A stretch of DNA of 23,072 nt from Chara braunii (taxonomy: Eukaryota > Streptophyta > Charophyceae > Charales > Characeae), in the NCBI GenBank assembly GCA_003427395.1, contig BFEA01000289.1, positions 351,719 through 374,790 on the forward strand, given 5' to 3'. The notes under the pieces were generated by a model, which was not told the origin of the DNA, did not search any database, and saw only the letters and a program-made list of their open reading frames with translations. The position numbers were made by a program, and so were the translations under genes. Position 1 is the stretch's first letter. Each line of letters starts with the position of its first letter. Of the stretch, positions 1 through 9,919 are shown piece after piece.

Positions 1-310
1 GGTTGTTTCTTGAAAAAAAAAAAAAAAAAACAAACTTGCAGCCTCGTGTATGAGAAGATATTGGTAGCTTATGGGGGCCATCAAGCAATGAAATGGTGGT
101 TCTTGTCGAGCAACAAAAGGCCGAGGTCCCATGGAATGTGCAGCCCTGTGAGGAAGTGGAATTAACACGTACTTTGCATCAGAGGGAAGTTGCCCTATAT
201 GCTGGTAGTGGCTGTCAAGGTTGCCTCTTTTTTTCTCTAACAACTTAAACCTGGGGTCTTAGGCACCTCCTTGGGATCTGTCGAGTGGGTTCCTGGCAGC
301 ACACATGGAC
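1..310. other. Left flank, no gene seen
   Basis: No open frame here resembles a protein. There is an 18-base A run at 13-30 and a short T-rich stretch near 230. The 11-base string GTCGAGTGGGT at 280-290 recurs at 18556-18566, just beyond the presumed 5' end of the LINE, and is treated separately as a candidate target-site duplication. Confidence 0.6.
280..290. repeat. Candidate LINE target-site duplication, left copy
   Basis: GTCGAGTGGGT is identical to 18556-18566 on the other side of the LINE. It lies 20 bases outside the outermost T run (311-331) rather than touching it, which is unusual, so the match could be chance or the intervening bases could be a later change. Confidence 0.35.
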
Positions 311-560
311 TTTTTTTTTTTTTTTTTTTTTCAAACAATAACTGGAGTGAATGCTAGGGGTACTGATAAGAGCAGGCACCGCTAACTCTCTTGGGGAGGC
401 TCCATCTTTTGGTGGGGAGCAGAAAGCATGTTTTTTTTGTTTTTTTGTTTTTTTGTTTTTCCTACTCAACCCCCCTGGGTGATGCTAAGAGTACTGATAG
501 GAGCAGGCACCACTGGCACACCCGGGCTGGCTCCATCTATTGGTGGGGAGCAACACCTGC
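311..560 (-). repeat. Duplicated LINE 3' end with two poly-A (poly-T) tracts
   Basis: A 21-base T run (311-331) and a T-rich run broken by single G bases (431-460) each precede a similar segment of about 100 bp (332-430 and 461-560). The two segments share stretches such as TACTGATA, AGCAGGCACC, GGCTCCATCT and TGGTGGGGAGCA. On the minus strand this is LINE 3' terminus, A tail, LINE 3' terminus, A tail. It fits the tail of a minus-strand retroposon with a tandem duplication of the last 120-125 bp. Confidence 0.6.
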
Positions 561-1182
561 TGGAAACCGAGTCCAGCGTCCCTTACATGATTCGTCCAGA
601 ACAAGTCATTGTAAGTGGAAAGTAGAACCTTGCCTCTTCAGCCCAATTGAGCCGCCAGATATACCTATCATTCTAGCAGATCTACCTTAATTTTCGAAAA
701 CAATGCACCAAGCCATACCATAACAACCAGTGAAGGCTTAGAGGGAATATGCTAATTACCAACCCAATTGCGAATTATCCATCCCCCCTTGCCAAACCAA
801 TCCATATCCAGTATTATCCACTAAAGTTAGGACTGAGGGGGTAAAGGGATCAGAAAATAAATCTGGAGATCTCAATGAAGCTCTTGGGAGGCATACCAGA
901 TAACTATCAGGAAGTGTGCTCATGAATCTTTCCGGGATTTAACCGTTTTACAAGGCGTACCACTGCAAATCAACCATTGCCAACTCCGAAGGGGGGAAGG
1001 GATCAGGAAAGCATTCCGGGGGTCTGAGTGTGGCTCCTGGTGAAAGTGAAAACCAGTCCCTGAAGCACAGGTGAAAGTCTCGCTTTAGGGGTTCCCCCTG
1101 TTCTTCCCTACCCGGCCATTTCACTTCTCCCAAGCTTCCTCCTTCGGATCCTCCCAACCAGTTTAGGTTGAATTTCTGAATG
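461..1182 (-). other. LINE 3' untranslated region
   Basis: This is the stretch between the ORF2 stop (TAA read on the minus strand at 1183-1185) and the first T-rich tail. Open frames within it, including a minus-strand one at 948-1277, overlap the ORF2 C-terminus in another frame and look like chance. No other gene is visible. Confidence 0.6.
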
Positions 1183-3988
1183 TTATTGATGATTTTTTTT
1201 CTTCTGGTGGAGCTGTTGTATCCTAGTTCGGACCGTTGACCGGTGTGCCCGTATTTCCGTCTGCACGAATTGGACAATCAGTTCAGTGAATTCTTTTCCT
1301 TCCAATTTTACGTCTTCTCTTTCATGGACGCACCTTTTGTACCACACTACCCATAGAATGACTTTCCGTTCTATTTCAAAAAAGTTCCTATGAAATTATG
1401 AAAGCTTTGTTTCCACTGGTTTCCATTGGCCCAAGAGAATGAATTTCCAATCCCATGGCCAGTCGATTCCCGTCAATCCCCTCAAGACACATTCCCATCT
1501 TCTCCATAATAAAACCATTCCCGGACATTGAATGAACACATGCTCAATAGTTTCTCTGATTTTCTTACTGGGAAAGACATATAGACATGATTTGCACCAT
1601 GGAAGTGTCAGGCCACGTTGCTCCAGATTAGTGAGATCAATGAGCCAATCATTAGTTGGCAAGCATCGATGAAGAATTTGTCACTATAGGGAGAAAAACT
1701 TGGCTGGTCGTTTTTTAAGTTTAAGAAAGAATTTTATATTTTTGATGCTTTGTGCGTCAATGTTCAGATGTCTGATCCATCGATTCCTTATTACAGATGA
1801 CACATTCACCCGCGGTCTCAACAAGCGATATGCTGCCTTCACCGTAAGAGCTTGCAAGATACGTGGTTTACTCCTTTTCCCCGTTTGCCATACCCATTCG
1901 TTTGGATCTAAGGGCAGATCCGGAATTGGGCATTGCGGGTGAAACACCCTCCTTCTGGTGGTTGCTGAAATAAAAATAACTCTAATCCTAAACATTTCCT
2001 TGCAGGGGAAGAACTCAACTTGGTTGTCTGATGAAGCGCGGAGTAGGTGATTTGCTGTTATTCTGAACACGGTCACTAAGGCTTCTTCTTTTAATAGACT
2101 CATTATTTGCCCTACCTGCCAATATTGTGGGTCGTGTGTAATCATGACAAAGTCCCCCTCCTAAAATTTTACACCTTTTCTTAATTCCCTAACCCAGGCT
2201 AGGGGGATAAAACTGATAATGTGGTCCAAGTTTTGGTATAATTTATATGCATAAGTAATTGTTTTCTTAAGTTGATCAGATTTTTTCAGATCCCAAATGT
2301 TTTTGACCCGTATTACCCTTTTTTTCACCCACAGGGACCAGGGAGAAGTAGAGCTATTGTACACACAACCATTAACGTTCGTTATCCATTTGTTCCCAAA
2401 TAAAGGTTGCCTTAAGATTTCTTCAAAGCGTATAGGTGTGGATTTATTTGGCAGGGGTAGTTTTCTCCACGTCCTCAGTAGGGACGCCCATAGGTTATCA
2501 ATAAGGAGATCACTACGGGCTGCACCTCTCTCCCCTTCTAATTTTGTGTGTGCAGGAGGACGAGGGATGTTTTCAAAATATGTTCTCTACCCAAGTTAGG
2601 GGGTGTACTTCTGGCGGTGCGATCGGCGCTAGTCTTCTGATTTGTTCTAGAGCCAAAGGTTGCCAAGGCTTGTCAATACCCAAAATGAGATCAATCATCC
2701 ATTGTAACGACAAGGCTTGACATTGGAGGGTGGAGTCCAACATTCCTAAGCCTTCCCTAGTCTTTGGTTGAATGAGGGTGGACCATGCCACTCTATGAAT
2801 AACTCTTTCTTGCTCATGATTCCTTCTCCAAAGGAAGGCCGTCACCTGTTTTTGAAGATGTTTGATTCATGGTTTGCTGATTGCCCAAATTGATGATTTG
2901 TACCACATTGAAGCAAAAATCACATTATTTATTACTAGTGATCTACCAAAAAGCGAGGTGTGTTGATTCTTCCATTAGTTCATTTTTTTATCGCAGGCCT
3001 TGAGATCCATTCATCACTGGAGATAGGTTTACCAGAGGCAGAAAAAGATACTCCCAACACTCTCAGAGGGGCCTCTAGGGGTAACAATTGTATCTTGGGG
3101 AATTCAGGTGGGCGGTCACCATTTGAGTGGATCCACCATCCTTGCGTTTTACTTCCCCAATTAACCACCATGTTTGAGAGTGTAGAAAATTTATCCAACA
3201 GGTTTTTGATTTCTTCATGTTTGCCGCTGAGGCCTCCATTATGATAGTTAGACCATCTGCAAACACGGAGGCTATTGGTATTGTCTCCTCGGGTATACCT
3301 GAGATACTTAGACATTTGATATTATGATTAACTCTAAGGTTAGCATCCCGAGCTTCCATCACAATCACGAAAAGGAAAGGGATCAAGGATCTCCTTGTCT
3401 TACCGACCTCTTAATATGGATTTCTGGAGACAGCAGCCCATTCACAAGAATGCGTGTGGTAGCATTTGTATGTAGAATTTTAACCCATCTACGCATATAA
3501 GGATCAAAGTTCATTTTTTGCAAACAGGCATCTAAGAATCGCCAATCAACATGGTCATAGACTTTTTCGAAGTCTGTAAAAACAACAGTTGCGTTCTGTT
3601 TAGATTTTAGTGCAACTTTGACCATTTCGTTGATTAAGAGGATGTTATCTTGTATATGCCGACCATTTGTGAATCCTATTTGAGAGGGATGAATTGTGTC
3701 AGTCATCACTGGGATCATGCGGTTTGCAAGAGGTTTTGCTAGCAATTTGTAAACTACCGTTAGTAAGGTTATTAGTCTGTAGTTTTTTATGTTTGATTTA
3801 TCTCATTTTTTGTATAGTAAAGTAAGTATTCCTTGACTCACGATTTCTTCCATTTCACCTGTCTCCCACATCTCCTGAAAGTACTGCATTAAGTCTACTG
3901 AAAGGATGAGTCACTAGGTTTCCCTAAATTCCTTGGTAAGACCGTCCACCCCCGGGGTCCTGTCGTCCTCCATTCGTATTAATGCCGT
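1183..3988 (-). pseudogene. LINE ORF2, C-terminal part: reverse transcriptase and zf-RVT domain
   Basis: This encodes most of the LINE polymerase, which copies LINE RNA at a nicked target. In minus-strand order the reverse transcriptase motifs are PGVDGLTKEF (near 3920-3955), a degenerate KNYRLITLL block, GFTNGRHIQDNIL, TDFEKVYDHVDW, VRQGDP (near 3385-3400) and FADG (3252-3263). FADG replaces the usual F/YADD, because the second catalytic aspartate codon is GGT at 3252-3254. Next come VVNWGSK, FLWRRNHEQ, and one long frame from about 2578 to 1183 with WVWQTGK, KAAYRLL, IKFFLKL and a C-x2-C...H-x4-C zf-RVT-like motif (WCKSC, HVFIQC). I see in-frame stops near 3910-3925, 3812, 2161, 1684-1690 and 1396, and frameshifts near 3380 and 3230. 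No RNase H domain is apparent. Confidence 0.88.
3985..3988. repeat. Target-site duplication CCGT, left copy
   Basis: CCGT abuts the TGTCG start of the inserted element. The same four bases follow its CGACA end at 13214-13217. Keeping one copy and removing 3989-13213 joins the LINE coding frames exactly, so this is a genuine insertion scar. Confidence 0.85.
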
Positions 3989-4664
3989 TGTCGAGCGCAC
4001 GGTCCCCACTGGGGGAACCTTCCCGGCCGCGTCATGCAGGATTGGCAGAATTCGCAAGTTGCTTCACGAAAAGGGAAGCGACGGAGCTGCTCCGGCCAGG
4101 TGCGTCAGCTATACCTCCATCGAGTCCCTACGACAGGATAGGGTCTCGCGAGGTACAACTTACCTCCACCCGTGAGAGCTGTCGCCATCCCTTGGGTGGG
4201 CGTATCCCTGCCGAGCTGCTGAACCACACGCGAAAGTTTTTACTTGCAATCGCGGAGGTGGCTCAACCAAGGGCGTTTCTCGTATGCTGTAGCATAGGGG
4301 GTACGCGCGGTTCACGCCTAGCTCGAACCCGTACGCAAACCGTCACGCTGGGGTGCTGATCTCCCACGTGCGGTCCAGCGTCGGTCGACTAGGACATCCT
4401 AACTCAACCACGCGATACACAACAAAACGAACTACTGAGACAAACAAAATAAGCCTAGTCCCTTTTTCATGCTACCTGACCCATAACTTAAAAAAGCCAG
4501 AGAGTCTGAGCAAGGTCTGCACAAAGTTGCATGAAAAGAATGCAACCGCCAAGGGGACCATATCGCTCAGTCATGTGTACTCACTTGATCTGCTGTCATG
4601 GCGACGCTTCATGCGTTAGCCACATCCGCGCAAACTCTCATGGGTTTCGGGGTTGCGTACGACA
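3989..4664. repeat. Left terminal block, TGTCGA...TACGACA
   Basis: This 676-bp block starts at the insertion boundary with TGTCGA and could end at TACGACA (4658-4664), just after an imperfect hairpin whose arms are CGCAA and TTGCG. TG...CA with a short inverted repeat is the usual form of an LTR, and the right-hand block 12241-13213 has the same kind of ends. By eye the interiors of the two blocks do not align, so calling this a 5' LTR is only tentative. It is GC-rich and contains a smaller hairpin next to the left end (GGTCCCC, ACT, GGGGGAACC). Confidence 0.4.
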
Positions 4665-5008
4665 CTCAAGTGTCGAAAACGAAATATCGTGAAGGGTCCC
4701 TCCTTCACGATATTGAACGGCTGAAGGATAAGTCGTTCAACCCTTGCGGCATCCCTGTCTTTTAGGCAGTGAGTGACGATAAGCAAGGGGCGTAGGTTCG
4801 ACTCGTAGGGAAAGCCTTCTCGTGCTGGACCAGAGCCTAGGATAACCTAGACAAGGACCTTGAATCCTGGGCTTAAGACCAACGTCCGACCAATAATCTA
4901 AAAAGCAAAACCCCTTTGAGACGGGGTTCGGCCGTCCTTCCCCTTGTGGAAAAGGGGTATTAGGGGTAGTCTCAATTTTAGCGACCAACCCGCCGTACCT
5001 GAATTGAG
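4632..5008. other. Hairpin cluster near the left end of the insertion
   Basis: At least seven inverted repeats occur in under 400 bp. CGACACT/AGTGTCG pairs 4660-4666 with 4669-4675. A perfect 13-bp stem AATATCGTGAAGG/CCTTCACGATATT pairs 4683-4695 with 4702-4714. TGAACG/CGTTCA lies at about 4714-4738. CCCTTGC/GCAAGGG pairs 4741-4747 with 4783-4789. AACCCC/GGGGTT is at 4909-4914 and 4923-4928. CCCCTT/AAGGGG is at 4940-4945 and 4952-4957. CTCAATT/AATTGAG pairs 4971-4977 with 5002-5008. The density suggests a structured RNA or structured DNA region. I do not recognise a known RNA family. Confidence 0.6.
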
Positions 5009-5009
5009 T

Positions 5010-5690
5010 CACTTCTGATCAAAGATTGAGCGCTGAACTCTGCGCTTGGCTACTCTTGCCTACTCGCTGGATGCGTGTGGTAGGAGAAAAATAAAAGAAA
5101 GGAAAAAGGGAGTCTCGAAGGAAATCAGGGAAGACCATTCTCACAGCAACAGTTGAACCTTGTCACTCACACCCAGAATCCATTCGTCCACATCACCCTT
5201 AATCCAGGAGCGAGTCGTCGCTCTCATACATACATGCCTACACATGAAGCCCAATGAAAATTCACATGCGGATGACACAAAAACATGGTCAACCCCTTTG
5301 CTCCCAGATTCATGTCCCACACGCCCCTTTCCGAACCCCACTCAACAAAGGCATACCCGTCCGACCCATTTTCACACAATTTTTGCATGGTCATTCAAGA
5401 GAGGTTCTAAGGATAGGTTTTCTTTCACACGAAAATGCCTTTCGCCTCCAGGGTCACAAACATCTGGACGTGGGTATCATGGTGGGTGGGAGTTCAGTCG
5501 CAAACTGACCTGCTATCAAACTGATAGCAAAAGTTGATGAAGCTCAAGACTTCGAAGAACACTCGCAGGTAGCAATGACCTGCGTCATAAAGATCAAGAC
5601 AGACATTGCGATCGAGTTAACGGAGTCCAACTTCGTATTGCACTCTAAGGTACTTAGTAGTAGCGTCTGGTAACGATGTGAAAATCCCAA
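5010..5690. other. Insertion interior, no feature recognised
   Basis: There is a short purine-rich run at 5082-5112. Otherwise this stretch has no coding signature, tandem repeat or RNA gene that I can see. The open frames at 5141-5541 overlap each other on both strands and have no recognisable motifs. Confidence 0.5.
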
Positions 5691-5694
5691 AAAT

Positions 5695-5928
5695 TTCGGC
5701 AGCACTTCCTTTAGGGAAGTGTGCTCGAAAAATATTTACTATACCAAATTTCAAAAGAAAAACTCGTGACTCAGAAAATATCTTTCGGCAGCACTTCCTT
5801 TAGAAAAGAAGGCTTCCAGAATTCCTACTAACTCCAATGACTAAACTATGTCCTATCCTAGTTGACATCTTTGAAACTTGACTAACTTTTGAGTATTTAG
5901 CAGAAATTTTGGCAGCACCTCCCCTGAG
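5695..5928 (+). repeat. Three copies of a GGCAGCAC motif repeat
   Basis: TTCGGCAGCACTTCCTTTAG occurs at 5695-5714 and again at 5784-5803. A variant, TTTTGGCAGCACCTCCCCTG, follows near 5907-5926. The spacing is 89 and about 125 bp. The first copy continues into GGAAGTG, making a hairpin with its own AGCACTTCC (5701-5723). After copies two and three come related phrases (GGCTCC or GGCTTCC followed by CTACTAACTC). This looks like a diverged tandem array. Confidence 0.65.
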
Positions 5929-5959
5929 AAAAAAAGGCTCCCAAAACTTCTACTAACTC

Positions 5960-6355
5960 AGAGGTTAGCCAATGCCCTACCAAAAATAATCATGCATAAG
6001 AAAACAAATGCAAAAACAAAGGTGAGCATCTACCTGCCAATCGCTCAAGCATAGGGCGAGCACTAACAGACTACCCTATTATGCAGAAAACAGACAGAAC
6101 TTGAACAAAAGACAAGTCATTGTCAGCAAGCATGTCAAGTCCACAATGCATTCAGCCAATTTAAAACAAGGGTTCGTTCATCCAAAGTTTTCATCTTTCG
6201 TTTGTCCTGATTACAAAACATTAGTCCCGTATCTTACTTAGTTAATTTGTATTTTCCAAGTTGTTCTCAGTCAAACCCCATGCAATCATCAACACACTAG
6301 CCTGAACTATTTTCACAAGGAGAAAAGTCGGACCTTTGTCAACAAGCAAAGCTGA
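5960..6355. other. Insertion interior, AT-rich spacer
   Basis: I see no gene, tandem repeat or structural element here. Confidence 0.5.
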
Positions 6356-6359
6356 CTCA

Positions 6360-7165
6360 CTTAGCAAAGCGACCGGATCGGTCAGGAGGACCTCATCTCC
6401 AACCCTATTTCAATGTCTTAGGCAAACAGCAAAGCGACCGGATCAGTCTGAAAGACCTCATCTCCAGCCCCATTTCAATGTCTTAGGCAAACAGCAAAGC
6501 GGCAGGTCCTGACCCCGCCCCGTCTCAATGTCCAACCAATCAACAAAGCGGCAGGTCCTGACCCTGCCCCGTCTCAATGTCCAAGCAGTTAGCGAAGCGG
6601 TAGGTCCTGACCCCGCCCCGTCTCAATGTCCAAACAATCAGCAAAGCGGCAGGTCCTAACCCCGCCCCGTCTCAATGTCAAAGCAATCAGCGAAGCGGCA
6701 GGTCCTGACCCCTCCCCGTCTCAATGTCCAGGCAATCACCAAAGCGACAGCTCCTAACCCTGCCCCGTCTCAATGTCCAGGCAATCAGCAAAGCGACAGG
6801 TCCTGACCCCGCCCCGTCTCAATGTCCAGGCAATCANATCAGCAAAGCGACAGGTCCTGACCCCGCCCCGTCTCAATGTCCAGGCAATCATCAAAGCGGC
6901 AGGTCCTGACCCCGCCCCGTCTCAATGTCCAGACAATCAGCAAACCGGCAGGTCCTGAGTCTCAATGTCCAAGCAATCAGCAAAGCGCCATGTCCTGACC
7001 CCGCCCCGTCTCAATGTCCAGGCAATCAGCAAAGCAACAGGTCCTGACCCCGCCCCGTCTCAATGTCCAGGCAATCAGCAAAGCGGCAGGTCCTGACCCG
7101 ACCCCGTCTCAATGTCCAAGCAATCAGCAAAGTGGCAGGATCGGTTAGAAGACCTCATCTTCAGC
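6360..7165 (+). repeat. 49-bp minisatellite array with longer edge units
   Basis: About 13 units of a 49-bp repeat run from roughly 6490 to 7120. Each has the phrases CAATCAGCAAAGCG, GCAGGTCCTGACC and CCGCCCCGTCTCAATGTCC. Both edges carry a longer unit of about 65-68 bp in which GGATCGGT...GACCTCATCT replaces the middle of the short unit (near 6365-6490 on the left and 7125-7165 on the right). The short unit therefore probably arose by an internal deletion of the long one and then expanded. One unit near 6950 is cut short. GGTCCTGACC gives each unit a small inverted repeat. Open frames across it are a by-product of the repeat. Confidence 0.9.
6837..6837. other. Single ambiguous base inside the 49-bp array
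   Basis: One N lies between CAATCA and ATCAGCAAAGCG. The unit containing it is four bases longer than its neighbours because ATCA is duplicated around the N. This looks like an assembly join, so the true copy number of the array may be larger. Confidence 0.7.
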
Positions 7166-7169
7166 CCCA

Positions 7170-7740
7170 TTCAGATCATCACATGCAAACGTCGTGATTT
7201 TTACCACAAACAGATGAATTAACATGCATAATAGGTTCCCTTTTGATTCAGTTAAAGTCCTGAAAAATTAAACAAACATATACACAAGTCAAAGTCAAAC
7301 AGGCAAAACATCAGGTTTGTATAGACAGGGGTTTATTGGGATTCTAATGGTATAGTGACGACCTACCTCTGAGTTCCGTGCCTCCAGAGTCCCGCCTGGG
7401 CTCTGGCAGAGCTCCCGCAATCGATGGGTCAACCTCCCACAAAGGCCTTGATGCGGTCCAACGGGTTGCAATCCCGCCTGCCGCCTTCCTCTCCAAACAC
7501 AGACTAGACTGAGAGGAAAAAGGATAGATGGAGAAACGTCAGACGCTCGAGATACGAGAAAGGGCCAACTCAAGTCACATGAGAGGGCCTTGTTACCTTG
7601 ATGCGCCTGAGGGCCCCGCAATGGTGGCCAAAGCGTGACGTCCACAATCAGATTCGTGGCCAGAATGAAGCAGAAAAAACTGCCTTTGAAGAACTGAAGT
7701 CGCGGCTGCTCCCTGACTAAATGAGTTTTACACACCGCTC
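7170..7740. other. Insertion interior, no gene recognised
   Basis: A minus-strand open frame at 7295-7735 (146 codons) has no domain or composition that I recognise. It sits in a non-coding, repeat-filled element, so I regard it as chance. Confidence 0.4.
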
Positions 7741-7741
7741 C

Positions 7742-8200
7742 ACGGGAAAGTCTCCAAGCTTGCTCCTCACGCTACTTTTGCTGATCAAACGAGCAATGCA
7801 ACGTACACTAGGGAAATTTCCAAGCCGCCTGCTGGTCTTCGCGCTACTTACATCAACCGGATGACTACCCAGCCATCCCTTAGGTAAGTTTCCAGTCCAC
7901 TGCTGATCTTGTTGCCGCCCCTTCAACTGTGTGAGCAACACAGTTCAACAGGTCAGTCCCCTGTCTTCTGTTGGTCTGCTGCTGCTCCTTCGACTGTGTG
8001 AGCAACACACAGTCCAACAGGTAAGTCCCCTGTCTTCTGTTGGTCTGCTGCTGCTCCTTCGACTGTGTGAGCTACACACAGTCCAACAGGTATGTCCCCT
8101 GTCTTCTGTTGGTCTCCCGTTAATTCCTTAAGTCGGCCCGACGTCTTACCGTTCACTGCGTTCTGCAGGTAAGTCTTCTCCGTCTTCCTAAATTACTATG
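7742..8200 (+). repeat. 69-bp tandem array with splice-donor-like site in most units
   Basis: Corresponding points fall at 7742, 7811, 7883, 7951, 8020, 8089 and 8168, so the period is about 69 bp. The first two or three units are diverged; the units from about 7930 to 8120 are nearly identical. In five units the start reads AG/GT (GTAAGT at 7884, GTCAGT at 7952, GTAAGT at 8021, GTATGT at 8090, GTAAGT at 8169), followed by pyrimidine-rich sequence and ending CAACAG in the middle units. The good units also contain nested inverted repeats, CACACAGTC with GACTGTGTG and CCAACAG with CTGTTGG. Confidence 0.85.
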
Positions 8201-8940
8201 TCGTCTGCCTTCCTGCATCACACCCGTACTCCCCTATTTTCTATTTCTGATGGGGACATAATGCAGTTGAATTCAGCCATAATGCAGCGCGTATGGCATT
8301 TGGACATTTTAGTGTGACGCACGTCACTGCCCAACAACTACAACGACAAAGCCCAGTGGAGCCTAACATTAAGCACAGCGAAAACACAGTCTGTGCATGA
8401 CAAGGCACAGTCGTCTATGCACATCAACAAGTTCAGTAAATGCACAGTAGCTCACTACAGCAGGTACAGCAAACAACAACTGTTCACACCATGACCATGT
8501 CATGGGATCGTGGGTGTCGCTACTCTTCCCCAAGTAGTATTACGCACGGAGGAACCACTGACTCTCTAGCCCACTACTGGGTGCAATGTCCAGTAACTAA
8601 AGTGCACAGACATGCCTTTTTAATTTGGTGCTCAACGTCCTGCTCAGATCACACTTACTCCTATCCTACTAAGGTGATAAAAACAGCCTATGGACGTCAG
8701 CAGCAATGGTCGAAGTACATGCGGATGTCAATCATGCAGACTGCCACCCTGACCAGGTACATACCTTGTCGGTCTGTAATCAAGCTCGGTAGTCAGGTTC
8801 ATGCAACTCCCTGTGCATACATTGACGGCGAGCAGGGCAACACCGTGACGAGGAGCAGTAAAAAGCGGAGCTGCTGAGCTGCTGTTCTGAGCATGACAAT
8901 AATAAACGAATGAGCTGCCCTGTTACGACAACTTTGAAGA
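8200..8940. other. Insertion interior, no gene recognised
   Basis: A plus-strand open frame at 8440-8877 (145 codons) is rich in Ser, Thr, Gln and His and has no recognisable domain. I do not call it a gene. Confidence 0.4.
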
Positions 8941-8949
8941 CAGGCTCCG

Positions 8950-9815
8950 CCAAGGAGGTAAGCCCCTCTCCAATCTCCCTTTGCCTCAACGCTTCCATCC
9001 ACTTGCTGCGTAACCCGCCCGCCTGTCAATGAGGTACGAGTCAATGTGCCTGGCCACGAGGACTATCAGGATGGCTACGGGGAACTCTGAGAGGCAATCA
9101 CGGTGAGGGTGGCTACCATCATAGTGGAGAAGGAGTACGACTAAGGAGGGAATTGACGTCGATCTCAACAATGGCTCTGCTGCCCTGCTCACCAAGCGTG
9201 TGTAGTGAGAATGAACCATCAGCTTAGAACGTGGGAAGATCCACCTCCTTACCATGCTGAAGACTGTACAATTCTGGCGACATGACAAAGGTAAGACTCA
9301 CCCTTTTCTCTCACTGTTTGATCCTTCTTGTCTTCCCTCCTTCTACTCCGTCACTTTCCCTCTCCCGACTTTACGTATCTCGACCGGACTCCAATCAGAT
9401 CCGTGCATAGTCCAACTAAGGTTTCTTCCACCTCACTAGCTCGACTACTAGTAGCCAGGTAAGCGCTCCTCTGCTCTCTCTCTCTTACCTCAACCTCCCT
9501 TCATCCCGGCATACATCCCGAGGGTAATGCAAGGGTATGAGAGAGCAACTTGGTTACGGAACGGTTATCAACAACATAGATAGAGGAAATCACCACTTCG
9601 AAAAATGTCGAATGCCAGGCCAATTAATGACTGTAAAAAAGAACGAGATACTGACCACAGATTGCCCTGGTGCCATTCCCATGAAATGCACCTAGCCAGG
9701 ATCTCAACTAGGTTCATTATCCCATCAGATACAACAAGGTCGGGCTTCCCCGAACCAGATAGTGGATTGGCCACAGATCTGATGACAACAACTCCTATGA
9801 AGGTAATATAGTGAA
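8950..9815 (+). other. Run of isolated splice-donor-like sites
   Basis: AG/GTAAG-type strings followed by pyrimidine-rich sequence occur with GT at 8958, 9291 and 9459, plus a weaker AG/GTAA at 9803. They lie outside the 69-bp array. They may be captured exon-intron borders or remnants of a longer ancestral repeat. No exon between them encodes anything I recognise. Confidence 0.4.
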
Positions 9816-9919
9816 CCCGACTCCTCCTTGCTGTGCATAAATCTTGCTATTTTGACAATGAATCTTCCGCTAGAGCACCGGAAAATACATTGCCCGTCTC
9901 GAAAATTCCATTTGCAGCA

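Larger units (their letters stand above)
311..3988 (-). mobile_element. L1-type LINE, 3' half (interrupted, decayed)
   Basis: This is the 3' half of a minus-strand non-LTR retrotransposon: T-rich tail, a 3' UTR of roughly 0.7 kb, and ORF2 from the middle of the reverse transcriptase to its C-terminus. The 5' half continues at 13214 after a 9,225-bp insertion. The coding sequence holds several in-frame stops and frameshifts, so the copy is dead. The zf-RVT-like C-terminal domain after the reverse transcriptase is typical of plant L1-clade LINEs (family knowledge). Lineage within plants is not resolved. Confidence 0.88.

Noticed and set aside
948-1277. Minus-strand 109-codon open frame as a separate gene
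   Set aside because: It overlaps the ORF2 C-terminus in another frame and extends into the LINE 3' UTR. The ORF2 frame ending at 1183 explains the coding signal better.
4760-4805. tRNA-like GGTTCGACTC with an upstream TAGGCAGTGAG as a tRNA gene
   Set aside because: The B-box-like string is good, but its T stem pairs at only about three of five positions and no acceptor stem is visible. Chance or a very decayed relic.
4825-4837. TGGACCAGAGCC as a primer-binding site for initiator methionine tRNA
   Set aside because: It resembles the plant TGGTATCAGAGC site only with a gap and mismatches, and it lies 160 bases after the TACGACA that could end the left block, not next to any CA end.
6490-8200. 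Tandem arrays as CRISPR
   Set aside because: Units are contiguous repeats without unique spacers and lie in eukaryotic transposon sequence.
7295-8877. Open frames at 7295-7735 (minus) and 8440-8877 (plus) as genes
   Set aside because: No recognisable domain, no conserved motif, and the surrounding sequence is non-coding repeat. Frames of this length are expected by chance in 23 kb.
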